Shown piece after piece: positions 37,501-48,084 of a stretch of 60,000 nt of DNA. The stretch is from Takakia lepidozioides (lineage: Eukaryota; Streptophyta; Takakiopsida; Takakiales; Takakiaceae). The notes below the pieces were generated by a model. That model did not search any database. It was not told the DNA's origin and saw nothing but the letters and a program-made list of their open reading frames with translations. Position numbers and translations under genes: made by a program. The stretch is taken from positions 26,600,001 through 26,660,000 of the forward strand of contig CM060734.1 of the NCBI GenBank assembly GCA_030704615.1. The letters run 5' to 3'. How positions within the stretch are numbered: position 1 is the first letter of the stretch; every line of letters starts with the position of its first letter.

Positions 37501-38667
37501 CAGAAGCATTTTGGAATGTGCAGACAGCGACTTCCACTAAATAGTAGGCTATAGGTTGGACGTTGAAGTTTGCTTCAGGGATTCCTGATGATAGATGTAC
37601 ATGAAATTGTTGGTGGATGCTAATCGATTCCCTAGTCTATTACAGTTTCCCTGACTCCCAGGACTTTCATGGAAGCCAATAGCTGTATGTGCTGTAGGGC
37701 ATGAAACAGTCATGGGCAGCCACTCACAGTCACAAACAAGTTCTGAGCTGTGAAGTTAAGACCATGACCTGATAGGACAAAGATATCATTTAGCGAGGCC
37801 GGTATTTTCAGGTGTATTTGCCTTGACTGCTTTTGTTGTTGACAGTATCTTTGTGGAAGGATGTGAGGCTTTTGCTGAGGACACATGGCACACGTTTACT
37901 ATTGGCCAGCTCACCTTCCATGGTGTCAAACTCTGTTCACGCTGTAAGGTGGGTATTGCTTAACACTTACCATGACTCTGCTATGTGCTAGAAATTGTTT
38001 GCATATTTGACATCAATATTCAACACTTTCACTCTCCTGCACTTGTCCACCAGTTTGAGATGTAGATAAGCATTCCACTAGGACCTCAGGATTTGTATCC
38101 GAAGGCTGAGATTCCCAGCTCTTGCATGCCATGGCATGTGGGATTGTTGTTTGGGCACATAGTTTTGAATGTAAGTATGTAACTTTCTACCACATTGATC
38201 ACTTTGTTGGGTTGCTGTTTGGAAACAGGTGACCACCATTGACCAGGGAACTGGGGAGGGTGGACAGGAGCCTCTCCGCACACTTCGAGATTTCCGTGTT
38301 GGCCAACTCCTATCCTCTGTTGATAGAATGAGGAATCAGGTATGTGTTCAGAGTTTCTGGAGGAAATATGGAGTCTAAAGACCAGCTGTTTGTGTCTTTT
38401 GCTTCCAAGGATAGTCCGACCCATCTGTGTTTATCTTCTCTTCTCATGTGTATAGTAGACTAGGTTGACACAGGGAATCTCTCCCCACCCCATTATGTGT
38501 AGTTCTCAACTAATCCTTCAAATGTGTGCTTGGGGCAGGTCTATTTTGGACAGAATGCAACCTGTGATCATTCTCTATTGCCCCTTGATGGGTCCAGACC
38601 TACAGTGAGGGTGGGCGATGCCATCCATATCATACGAAAGGCACCTGTTGCAGATATCATGTCTTAA
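34513..38667 (+). CDS. MOSC-domain molybdenum cofactor protein (mARC-like)
   Basis: Eight exons join in phase: 34513-34606, 35919-36071, 36334-36516, 36787-36872, 37095-37159, 37846-37948, 38229-38339, 38539-38667. The total is 924 bp, 307 residues, similar to plant MOSC proteins. The N-terminal beta-barrel begins Y-P-V-K-A-C-K-G-I and continues W-L-V-V-N-T-K-G-R-M-L-T-Q-R. Next comes S-V-W-D-W-K-G-S, then the MOSC domain with L-P-I-N-R-F-R-P-N, K-L-C-S-R-C-K-V-T-T-I-D and V-Y-F-G-Q-N. The second Cys of C-S-R-C (about residue 227) corresponds to the molybdenum-ligating Cys of mARC proteins. In animals such proteins reduce N-hydroxylated compounds; the plant substrate is not fixed by the sequence. 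The start ATG immediately precedes the conserved barrel. Intron 1 is 1.3 kb and holds a minus-strand frame (35503-35138) that may be a repeat remnant. Confidence 0.95.
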
Positions 38668-38757
38668 TATGTCAATGACCCCCATTACATGATTGTTTTC
38701 TCCTGATGTACCTTCCCCACTTAATACCTGCCTATCAAGATAATATCTGATATATAG

Positions 38758-39192
38758 TTTATTGGCCCTGCCCGACAGGGTAGGGACTACGCATCTCAAG
38801 TTGGCCAAAGTGACCTTAACCTTATATCATGGGTTGTTCCCATGAGACTTAATGGGAACACAAAAGTTTTTAGTTCCCAGTTGGGCACATGTTACACTCA
38901 TTTTTTTATTGGCCCTGCCAGACAGGGTAGGGATGACGCATCAAGTTGGCCAAAGTGCCCTTAACCTTATATCATGGGTTGTTTCCATGAGACTTGATGG
39001 GAACATGAAAGTTTTTAGTTCCCAGTTGGGCACATGTTACACTCATTTCTTTATTGGCCCTGCGAGACAGGGTAAGGACGACGCATCAAGTTGGCCAAAG
39101 TGCCCTTAACCTTATATCATGGGTTGTTCCCATGAGACTTGATGGGAACATGAAAGTTTTTAGTTCCCAGTTGGGCACATGTTACACTTCAT
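38758..39192. repeat. Three tandem copies of a ~145-bp repeat with internal hairpin
   Basis: Copies start with TTATTGGCCCTG near 38758, 38905 and 39051, at periods of 147 and 145 bp. Each contains a GACAGGGTA(A/G)GG motif and a short inverted repeat, TTCCCAT-ATGGGAA in two copies and less perfect in the others, and each ends GGGCACATGTTACAC. The array begins about 90 bp after the MOSC stop codon, so it may overlap the 3' UTR or terminator. Confidence 0.9.
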
Positions 39193-39261
39193 ATGATCAA
39201 TAAAACAATGGCAGGCCTATGTGTATGTTTCGTCTTGTTACTCAAGGCCAAAACTAAGTAG

Positions 39262-39745
39262 AGCATTGAGCTTTTTTCTAAAATCAAATTTTAAAATATT
39301 TTTATAACTTAAAGATTTAGATTGAACTTTGATCTTATGTTCAATTTTAAATTTCAACTAATATTTTAGTTTTTTTTATTTTAGGTTTTTAATGACATGT
39401 ATAGTTTATTACTGAAGGAAAACTTTAGCTTATGAGGTCCAAAACTTGAAAGTTTGGAACTTAACAGCTGAAGTCCGAAACTTGAGCGGCTGAAGTCCAG
39501 CATTGAGCTTTTTTCTTTTTTTTAAACAAACTATAAGATAATTTTATAACTTTACAATTTAGATTGAACTTTGATCTTATGTTCAATTTTAAAATTCAAC
39601 TAATATTTTGTTTTATTTTATTTTAGGTTTTAATGAAATAATATACAGTTTATTACTCAAGGACAAAACTTCAGCGGCTGAAGTCCAGAACTTGAGCTAC
39701 CGCTGAAGTCTGGAACTCAGCGGCTGAAGTCCGGACTTGAGCAAA
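39262..39745. repeat. AT-rich ~237-bp direct repeat with GCTGAAGTCC motifs
   Basis: Two copies begin AGCATTGAGCTTTTTTCT at 39262 and 39499. Each has a conserved AT-rich block (GATTGAACTTTGATCTTATG). GCTGAAGTCC-type motifs recur at the ends of both copies and again at 39670-39740. Confidence 0.85.
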
Positions 39746-41143
39746 ATAAATAGCCATTTGCAATAGACTCCAGATTTTTCATCCACCCATTGTTATCCAT
39801 CCATCCATTCAGGCCCTTGTGGAGGATGAAAGTTTAACCTCTTTTCATATAAGCCATTGGGCATATATCACAAGAAGAAACGTCACCCCCAAATGGACAG
39901 GTCACAAAAAAAATTATACACAGGACAAAGTAGCTGCAAGAATTGAACCCCGAAGCTACCAAGCCGCAAGAGAAATTTAGGTTTAAGTTAGGGTTCCAAA
40001 GAGCCCGCCGTTGTGCATTGTTTCTTTCTCGGTGCTCTGCATTTTTTAGCTTCTCTGCGGGGCTCTTTCGGTCTCGCTCGCTCGCTCGAGCCGCATCCCA
40101 TCTGTGTAGCAGTGTTTAGGTAATATTTTTCTTCTCCACTTTGATTTTTTCAGTCCCATACGCCCTATTCTCCTTGCGGTGATGATTGTCCATTATGCTC
40201 CATACTCTACATCTAATCCTCTTTTCTGGTTGTCATTTGTTTTGTGAGGTTTCTGCAGCCATTTTGTTTCCGAGATCCGCACTCCTCACTGGTCACTTGA
40301 TCTGCCAGCTGTGTCATGATAGGGGCGCGTTCTCTTATCTAGTTCTTTTCCGTGGTATTTCAAAGATACTTGGGAGGGTCAGCTTGCGCTTAGGACGCTA
40401 TGTTTAAATCTATGGCTGGGCACCTTCTTCTTCAACAGATTTCAGCATTTTTCCCGAATCTTGTTAAAGTCGTCTTTAAATTTTCATGTTGACTCCTGCA
40501 AGTCTCATAAGGATCTACGATGGTTTGAAGTGATTTTGACATATTACTGCCAATGTGGCAATAGGCATTCGGGGAGAAGTTTTGAAAGCATTTGTTTTGG
40601 ACCCTAGTCAATGGTGGACAATCGAGGAAAAAATGTGTTTTTTGGTAAATTACAGCGAGAAAAAAGATAACAAGATACATTATAAAACTTTCTTGGAAAT
40701 TGTCATTCTCTCTCTATCCCTAGCAAGAGCAATATAGCATAGGAAATAGTTTGTGATAAGTTGGGTTGGGGTGTTTGCTAGATCGGTAGATCAGTTTTGA
40801 GGGCGGGTCTTGTTCAACACTGAGGGCTCGGTCTGGAGAGATGTGAACTATTAATTTTGTGAAGAAGCGGGAACTCGACAGTTCCTAAAGAACATGGTGT
40901 TATGTAGATTCAGGGGGTAACATACTAATCCATGACGGGTAGGCAGAAGCTAGCAGTGATAACGAGGGTCGTTGTTCAGAAGTTAGACACGATCTGAATT
41001 CGGCTGAGAGCAAGTAAATATGAGGAGAGGTGTGAATGAGTGAAGACAGACCGGGCCGAGAAAGCGGCCAATAACACATAAACATGTCGTAGGCATATAT
41101 GCTTAATAGCAAGGTGTGGGTGTAGTGCTGAAGTCGTAGGAAC
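39746..41143. other. Unassigned stretch; 40370-40800 shared with the PPR-bearing element
   Basis: No intact gene is supported. 39990-40130 is pyrimidine-rich with a CTCG repeat and might be a 5' UTR, but no ORF follows. 40370-40800 shares several blocks in the same order with 47670-47830, 50480-50770 and 51060-51350: a TTTTCATGTTGA(A/C)T block, a CAATGGTGG(A/G)AC(A)ATCGAGG block, and a GATAAGTTG(A/G)GTT block. Confidence 0.5.
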
Positions 41144-41495
41144 CAGTGTTGGGCAGTTATTTGAATTTCTCTCTAATACCCGGCGGTTACCTATCCGGTT
41201 ATATGTATATATGACCGGCGGAGGTGAAAAAATAAAGTAACCGGTCTAGTTAGGAACCGGCGGAGGTCACGCATTCAAATAACCGAGCAAAAAACCTCTT
41301 AAAGAACTGCCCAATACCCGCGGTTATTTGATGAAAACCGCCGGTTATTTGAGGTTTTTGCAAGTAACTGTAACTGGCAGGTTATATCTAGCCATAAAAA
41401 ATTTAATAACCGCAACCGCAGGTTAATAGTTTTCTAAAATTTGAAGCAACCGAAACCGCCAGTTATGAAAAAAATCAAATAACCGCCCAACCCTA
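41144..41495. mobile_element. hAT-type MITE, 352 bp
   Basis: Terminal inverted repeats begin CAGTGTTGGGCAGTTATTTG on the left and, reversed, TAGGGTTGGGCGGTTATTTG on the right. It is flanked by a perfect 8-bp target duplication GTAGGAAC at 41136-41143 and 41496-41503. The interior has further inverted AACCG/CGGTT motifs and no ORF. TIR type and 8-bp duplication are diagnostic of hAT elements. Confidence 0.88.
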
Positions 41496-41561
41496 GTAGG
41501 AACTCTGTGTGTGAACATATAGTGAACAACATACTTTGATCTGGTTTAATCGTCAACATAT

Positions 41562-41670
41562 ATTCAGTTCCCTTCAGATTTATCCCTTCAGTTTATTATA
41601 TTCAGTTCCTTTCAGATTTATCCCTTCAGTTCTATTATATTTAGTTCCCTTCAAACTTATCCCTTCACCT
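41562..41670. repeat. Short tandem repeat, ~38-bp unit
   Basis: About three imperfect copies of a unit reading TTCAGTTCCCTTCAGATTTATCCC, at roughly 38-bp spacing, immediately left of the partial LTR. Confidence 0.75.
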
Positions 41671-42062
41671 TGTGAAGCCTCAAAACAAGCGTGAGGCATA
41701 TACTCCTTTCCTCTCAAGGAGCAACTTTTCACAACGAAGGGGCAAGCAAGAGGAGCGAGCGATGTGCGAGAGGAGGACACATGAATCTGACACAAAAGAA
41801 CTCTCATCCACTGCCTGTTCACCAGTTTCACATGTACACTAACACTCGAGTACACCGCCCCTGACTTGTGTCAGGGCGCCGTCTTTATACAAAAAGCCCT
41901 AGCTTCTGCTGCATGTCGTGTGGCGAGGCGTGACAGGCCAAGCCCGCGGCGCCTTTTCACAGCCCTAGATTTAATGAAGAGCCAGGATGCAGCCACCATC
42001 TTAAACTAACCCTAGCTTAACTATCATTCTAACTATTTAACGGTACTCTAAGCCGAAAAATT
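41671..42062 (-). repeat. Partial LTR of the same gypsy family
   Basis: From TGTGAAGCC at 41671 to AGCCGAAAAATT near 42062 this follows the LTR at 21288-21744, with substitutions. The last ~80 bp of the LTR are missing. No internal region follows, so it is a truncated solo LTR. Confidence 0.85.
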
Positions 42063-42203
42063 CAAGGTCCAGGGTCATCTAAGCCCAAGTGCAATGTCCC
42101 ATGCATTCAAATGCGTCTCCGATGTCTAGGCCCAAGTGTGACCTCCAAGGTAGCTTGTGCCATTGGCCCAAGTGTCCAATGTCATCTAAGTCATCCAAGT
42201 CTA

Positions 42204-42485
42204 ATCATTTTTTTTTTACAGAATGTACGACCTGATTTGAACCGGAGACCTTTTCCTTGATATCTCTCCCGTCGAGGCTCCAACCATTATCCAGCGACCA
42301 AAAGTACTTGAAATTCGTTTTAGCCATATCTCATCATTTTTTTTTCCACATAGCCTATGACCAGATTTGAACCGGAGACCTTTCCCTTGATATCTCTCCT
42401 GCCGAGGCTCCAACCATTGTCCCAGGAATGCCCACTTTGCAATTTTTCGTGAATTTCCAGCGACCCAAAGTACTTGAAATTCCAC
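42204..42485 (-). repeat. Two tRNA-related SINE-like copies
   Basis: On the minus strand both copies read an A-box-like (G)AYAATGGTTGGAGCC, then about 40 bp later a B-box-like GGTCTCCGGTTCAAATC, then an A-rich tail (AAAAAAAA). Copies occupy about 42485-42335 and 42320-42204. They also share an upstream AATTTCAAGTACTTT block. The A/B spacing fits a Pol III internal promoter. The longer copy has about 35 extra bases upstream of the A box. Confidence 0.55.
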
Positions 42486-42650
42486 ATCTCCCACACCGCA
42501 GGTCCAAAAATCGTGAGACCAAGCCCATGCACCCCTCCTCGTCGAGGGCTTTCCAACGGGACCAAGCACTCGGGGTGAGGCCGCGCAGTTTGGGACATCT
42601 CAAATCTACAAAACAAAACAAACAAAACAAACATCTCGATTCATATATTA

Positions 42651-43007
42651 GAGTTATCCGTAAAGTGAGCCTGAGTTTGGTACCCTGTTTGGACCCGAGT
42701 TACGGGTTTCATCCTGAGTTTGAGTAAATCCGCAAAGTGCAGAAAATTGGGCACGAAGTCAGAAAAGAGGGCACCAAATCATAAACTGGGGATGAGGGCG
42801 CGAGCTCGTGAGTTTTGACCGCCTCCACCTCGACGAGGAACAAAACTCGGGTCCAATCTCCTGCCACGACCATTTCCCTAGTCCTGGCAGTTTGGTCCCG
42901 TGTTTTTTTCTAGTCGTACCGCTTGATCCTGAGTTTTGAGTTTCATGCCCAGTTTTGGCCAAACTCGAGGTTCTCATGCCGAATTTGGGACCCTTTACAG
43001 ATAACTC
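42651..43007. mobile_element. MITE with TA target duplication, 357 bp
   Basis: Ends are GAGTTATCCGTAAAG and the inverted CTTTACAGATAACTC, flanked by TA on both sides (42649-42650 and 43008-43009). Size, TIRs and TA duplication suggest a Tc1/mariner- or Tourist/Stowaway-like MITE. The interior repeats CTGAGTTT-like motifs. No ORF is supported. Confidence 0.6.
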
Positions 43008-43009
43008 TA

Positions 43010-44000
43010 TTGATCTTTGCAAAATGCTAAATAACAAGAACAACAAAAATCTCATTTCACAAAACAATTCCTGAATATTTATCACATGAAACTTTAATTC
43101 AATTCACCAAATTATGTAGTCATTATTATCTAGTTAGACTCAAATATTTGTTAAATTTGAATAAATACTCCACACAAAAACCAAGAATGCAGACTCATAA
43201 ATCAGTTATTAGTGGTATATTTCATGGTATATCATTGTTCATTAAGAACAATTCATATAATATATTTTAGTTGAAAAAAGTGATGAGGCCTTTCTAAGGC
43301 AAGATGTCTTTTACTAGCAGTCCCAATATTCAATATTTGAATATTTAATTGTTTTATTAAATCAGGACCGCTAGTGCTAGCCTTCCAATTTTGTAATTAG
43401 GGTGGAGCCATTACGCAACTAGCCGCTTGTTCATGACCTGATCTGAGCTTGATCATGTGAGAAGTTTAGTACAAGCTCGCTTATAGTCTGGATCTGGTAT
43501 TAGCTTTGAATTTTGAAATGGCTAAAAATAAAATGCATCATTTATTATTAATGACCTGGGAGCGACAGCTCACAAATCATGACCCTTGATAGAGAGAGGA
43601 GAAAATGCCCGCGAAGTTTCGGTAGCCACGTCATAATGACGCTGGCACCATTTGTCCCCCCCACCTGCCCCCCCTCCCGAGGCCTCACACGCTCCTGGGG
43701 CACGTGTGGGCCCGCGCCACCCTGCACGAGCCAAAATGGCACAACCTTGGGGCCAAAGTGGCAAAACTCCCAAGCCATGGCACCAACGGGGCCCGCCAAC
43801 ACCTCCCCGCCCAGGCTCGGGCACCGCCCCAGCCCCAGCCCTAGCAGCCACCATCCACCCAGCCCGCCCCCACCCTACTCCCTTACCCAGTGAGTAGCTC
43901 GACGAGCTACTCACCGGCAGGTTGCTGCTTTCATGCTCAATGAGAAGAAGAGCGTTAGGGTTTAGGGTGTGAGAGAAGAGAGGGTTAGGGTTTAAATTTC
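43010..44000. other. Intergenic, with GC-rich block and telo-box motifs
   Basis: 43080-43550 is AT-rich with no feature. 43620-43900 is GC-rich, and its open frames are proline-rich by composition only. 43955-43995 has two GGGTTAGGGTTTA-type telo-box motifs just before the ATG at 44001. Such motifs are common in plant 5' regions, so this may be the promoter of the next gene. Confidence 0.4.
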
Positions 44001-44917
44001 ATGGAGTGTGAGTGCGATTGGAGGAGGCGGGAGCTGTGTCTAGTGCTACATGAAGGCAAAGCTAAGGAGGACAGAAGCTGGAGAGAAATCACTACAAAAT
44101 TTATCATCTTACCAACATTTTCAGGTATGTCTTATGTCATTTCACTTCACTTCATTAGTTTGTTCTTCATGTGGCTGCTGAATAGTAGAATTCATATTAC
44201 ATTAACAAAGCTTATGTCTAAGCTTATATGGACTTCATAATGCATTCCCAAAAAACTAAATCTTCAAAATGCTTATACCCATGTGGTTTTGGTTCATTTT
44301 TAGAACCCTATATGTAGTTCCATGTAGTTAATGTAGTTTAGGATCATCTCTTTCTTACTCTTCTTTTTCTTAAGCATTCTCATTTCATCCACTTATGATA
44401 TAGGTGGTCAGGATTATAAAGGATTTTCTTCGGGAAGGTTGTGTTCATGATGTTTGTATGCATTTCTAAAACTCTAGTGAAACCATAATGAAACCAATTT
44501 CATTTAGGAAGGTTGTGCTTTGTGGAATGTGTAGTGATGGCCATGCAAATCGCTCAGAAAGGTGTCCACTATGAGCAAGACAATGAGACAGGGAAGTACC
44601 ATTGTTTGATCTATGCCAAAGGGCCTAAGATAGGCTACAGCAAGAAAGATAGTTTCAATTATCATCTTGCTCGTGAGGGTCATGGGTTGCAGTTGTCTGT
44701 TGGCAAGTCTGGGAGGCCTAAAGTGAGATTTGACACACCTCTAGAACCTGAGAAGAATCGGAGAAACAACATCCGTGCAATGGCAGATCCTGTTAGACGT
44801 CTCCGACAAGCAGAAGCAAAGACACGTCATATCCATGCCATTGCTGCCAAGAAACTGTATGATAATGAGACCAGGGACTTGGGACCACCGCCGGATTCCA
44901 TGGAGAAGCCGTTCTAG
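44001..44917 (+). CDS. Unrecognised two-exon gene, C/H-containing protein
   Basis: The ATG at 44001 opens a 124-bp exon ending at CAG|GTATGT (44124). A second exon from 44508, after TTTAG, continues in phase to a TAG at 44915-44917, giving about 177 residues. The middle reads Y-H-C-L-I-Y-A-K-G-P-K, then Y-H-L-A-R-E-G-H-G, possibly a degenerate zinc finger. The C-terminal half is basic and charged. I do not recognise a family. Support is the phase-compatible splice junction and telo-box motifs upstream; no homology backs it. It could be an old transposon gene. Confidence 0.4.
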
Positions 44918-45289
44918 GCAAAGGTGCTCGAGATGGATTTGTTGTCGGCCACAAGTTTATCAAGTTGGGGAGATGGTGATTTGAGGTTCGGCAAAATTCG
45001 AGTGTTGAGGGAAGCACAGAATCAAACTTACATGATGGATCTCTTCAAGAAATGAAGAAGTCCTCACATCCCAAAACCTTGCAGCGACAGATGCGAAATG
45101 CTTGCAGTAAACGTGCATGAGACGACAACTTTGATTACTGCACAAAAGCATTGCAACTTGTCTTTGAATACCATCAATAGGAGAAAAAGCGTTGGAGGTA
45201 TATCCATATTTGAATGTTGTTTATATTTATGTGTATCAACAAGGTGTAGTATATATTATCTATATATGTACCCATTGATTTGAAGTTCA

Positions 45290-46104
45290 ATGCATAATAT
45301 TTTGAAATATTATTACAAATGGGAACAAGACAGAGATGAGTTTGTGGAATCTTATCTTTCCAAGGCTATGACCAAATGGAGACTAACTGAGGGTGCAAGA
45401 GAGGAAAACACAAGGAAGGCAGTAAAGGCCTACAGGCGTAGGAAAGGTTTGTCAGTTTCCGATGGGAGTAACGGTAGCTTTTCTTTGTCAGATGATGATC
45501 ACCCGGATCATGGTGATGGAGATCCAGATGGGCAAGCCATGAGTATTGACCCTCTTGCTGCCAGGAATCCTCCTCATCTTCTTCTTCTTGGTCCCAATTA
45601 GGAAAACATCCATTTTCCTCATGTTCCTCAGAGTTCCCCTCCTGTGAATGTTCTTGGTTCTCCTCCTCATGAGACCGACTCTCTTCCTGAGAGTCCCCAT
45701 CATCCGCTTCCTTGCAATTCCATTCTTGTCACTTCCACTGACAGTGATCCAGCTCCTCACTCGAACCCGGACCATGACATAGAGACCTTGGCGGATATTG
45801 CAGAGGATGAGCTTAACGAGGATGAGGGTAATGAGGAAATGACATGGATATTCACGAGGATGAGGTTACCCATGAGGAGATGGTGAATGTCAATGTTGTG
45901 ATTGACTCGGTCATCAACGACTCGGTTATGTCAGAGGATACTGGAGATGATCCATCATCGCAGGTTCATGTTCAACCTTCTTTGACTCCAGTTCCTACTC
46001 CTGTAGTGCAGCCTGCTACTCGTGTTTATCGACGTTCTTGTCCCGCCCGTTCTCATACCGGGGTTACCCCTTCCCGTAAACAATTAGCTAGCATGAGGAC
46101 CTGA
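45290..46104 (+). pseudogene. Broken acidic, low-complexity ORF of unknown family
   Basis: A frame starting near 45290 encodes a charged helix-like segment, then Asp/Ser/Pro-rich sequence. It passes through an in-frame TAG at about 45599-45601 and continues to about 45840, where a frameshift moves the acidic reading (M-D-I-H-E-D-E-V) into another frame ending at 46104. It may be the 3' part of the gene at 44001, or a separate remnant. No domain was recognised. Confidence 0.35.
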
Positions 46105-46274
46105 TACATGGTATGTTGAACATAGTGGCAAATATTGAAAACAAACGAAAAGCATTTGGATGGGCGACCATTCGATCGTCCATTGAATGAATTTCGTTTC
46201 GTCTCATATTAGACCGGGACCTGTTCCATGGTATGCCTTTTGAAGCTCTTTTTGTAGTGTCTCATGCTTCGTAA

Positions 46275-46510
46275 CACTAGAAGAGAAACCGGCTTTTTCC
46301 ACGGCTCTGCCATTTCACACTTGGCACATTCCACGGCTTTTATCACGGGTTTGTAGACCGAGCCAAGGTGTGGGTCTAAATATGCCCTAAGTGTGGGGTG
46401 TCTCACATGTGGTCCACACCCCAGGCAAGAACGGTGTGAAAGCAGCCATGACCGTGGCAGGGGTTGGCTTAGTTTACATGGCATGTTACACACCTGTGTG
46501 AAATGGGACC
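46275..46510. repeat. Left terminus and subterminal region of the PPR-bearing CACTA element
   Basis: A 30-bp TIR is followed by scattered CCACGG, GTGTGG and CCACACC motifs, matching the composition of the right subterminal region. Confidence 0.8.
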
Positions 46511-48084
46511 ATACAATTATTTCCACTGATTGTGGTGTATGGGTTTAGTTAGTACTCTGCTGCAAATGGAATAAATCATGAACTTCAGAAATCTGCCCTT
46601 GGAAAGACGAAGAGGTGGTCGTCGCACTTTGCAATGTAAATCGAATGCAATGCAAGCTTAACAGTCCTCATATTATGATTGAAGGGAGTCAAATTAAGTG
46701 TGACCATATCAGTGCAGGGACATAAATATGAATCATTCAACATTGTAAAATGAAAACAGGGTAGAGCTAGTACATGGTACCCTTTAAAACTTGTTGCAGA
46801 GTGCAAAAGGTTTAAAGATCAAAGTGCAAAAGGTTTAAATTTTTTTGCAAAAGTTGCTTGTAGGGTTTGCAAAAGGTTAATTTTTTAAAAAAGTTGCCCA
46901 TCCCGGTAGCTGTGAACAGAGGGTTGGGACTTAGAGCGAGCGAGCAGGAGGGAGAAAGAGAGGGCTGGGACTTAGAGCAGCGAGCGGGAGGGAGGGCAAA
47001 CATGGGAGGCCCGCAGTTGGAGCAACCTTCGCATCTGAAAAGCAAGCAACCCGACAAACGCTAGGGTATGTGTGCGAGGACTAGGTGTCGGCTGAGAGCT
47101 CGCCGTTCTGGGGAGAGTCAGCTTGGTCTTAGGTCGAGGACAATGTGGTGAGGGCACCTTCCTCTTCGACCTATTTCAGCCTGTTTTGCGCTCTCATCAA
47201 ACTCAGCCTTAAATTTGTAGCACGGAGCAGAGTTGGCATGAGTTTTTAAAGATCCTTCATGATGGTGGGACAACCGCAATCGCAAGGTGTGGCTTTTTCT
47301 TAATGTACGATGTGAAGAAGTTTGTCCATCCTGCAAATGTCCTGTTAGTACGGTGCTTTGGTATCCTTCCTGATGTTTACAAGGTTCTTGGAAGAGTCAG
47401 CTTGGTCTTAGCATGCCGTGCTTCAATTTCTGCCCGTTCAGCTACACCGTGGTGGTTCTCATAGACCAATCAGACATTACCTGACTACAGACTCAAGCAG
47501 CATACACAAGAGGTTCTCTTAGGTTCATGGTCAGTCAAATCCTCCATGGGTCATGACACAAGGTCGAGGACAATGTGGTGAGGGCACCTTCTTCTTTGAC
47601 CTACTTCAGCCTGTTTTTCCCTCCCATCAGACTCGGTTGATAGAACTAGGCAGCGGTAACGGAGGCACCTTCTTCAATACATTTCAGCCTGTTTTCCTTG
47701 TTATCAGAGTTGTCCCTAATTTTCATGTTGAATTCTGCAAGTTAACTCTTGGTGGATCTATGGTACCGGGGGTTTTGAAGTGATTTGACATGTTACTGCC
47801 TATGTGGCAACAGGAAAGTATTGAAAACAGATAACAGAAACTAAGAGAAGCTCTGGAATGAAAGAGCAGGGATAGAGTGTGGGTTGAGATTCATCGAAGC
47901 GGGCCGGATTTCAAGCTCTAGATCACCTATGATTCCCTGTGGTAGGATAGCTACAAGAAACCTACATGGGTAGATGGTCAATTGGAAGCCGCGGCAGCAA
48001 CGGCACAAATGATCAAATCAGGCACCTCAACCATGACCACAACTTCTGGAAGAGGATCAAGAGAGGGAGTCCACAGTGCCTGTT
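46511..48084. other. Left interior of the element, repeated non-coding modules
   Basis: There is no intact gene. A block GAGGACAATGTGGTGAGGGC occurs at 47138 and again at 47564. AGTGCAAAAGGTTTAAA repeats at 46800-46840. 47670-48020 carries modules repeated at 50300-51030, including CATGGGTAGATGGTCAA. Confidence 0.55.

Noticed and set aside
43579-43914. Proline/glycine-rich frames on both strands
   Set aside because: Both are long only because the DNA is GC-rich. There is no start context, splice sites or family features.
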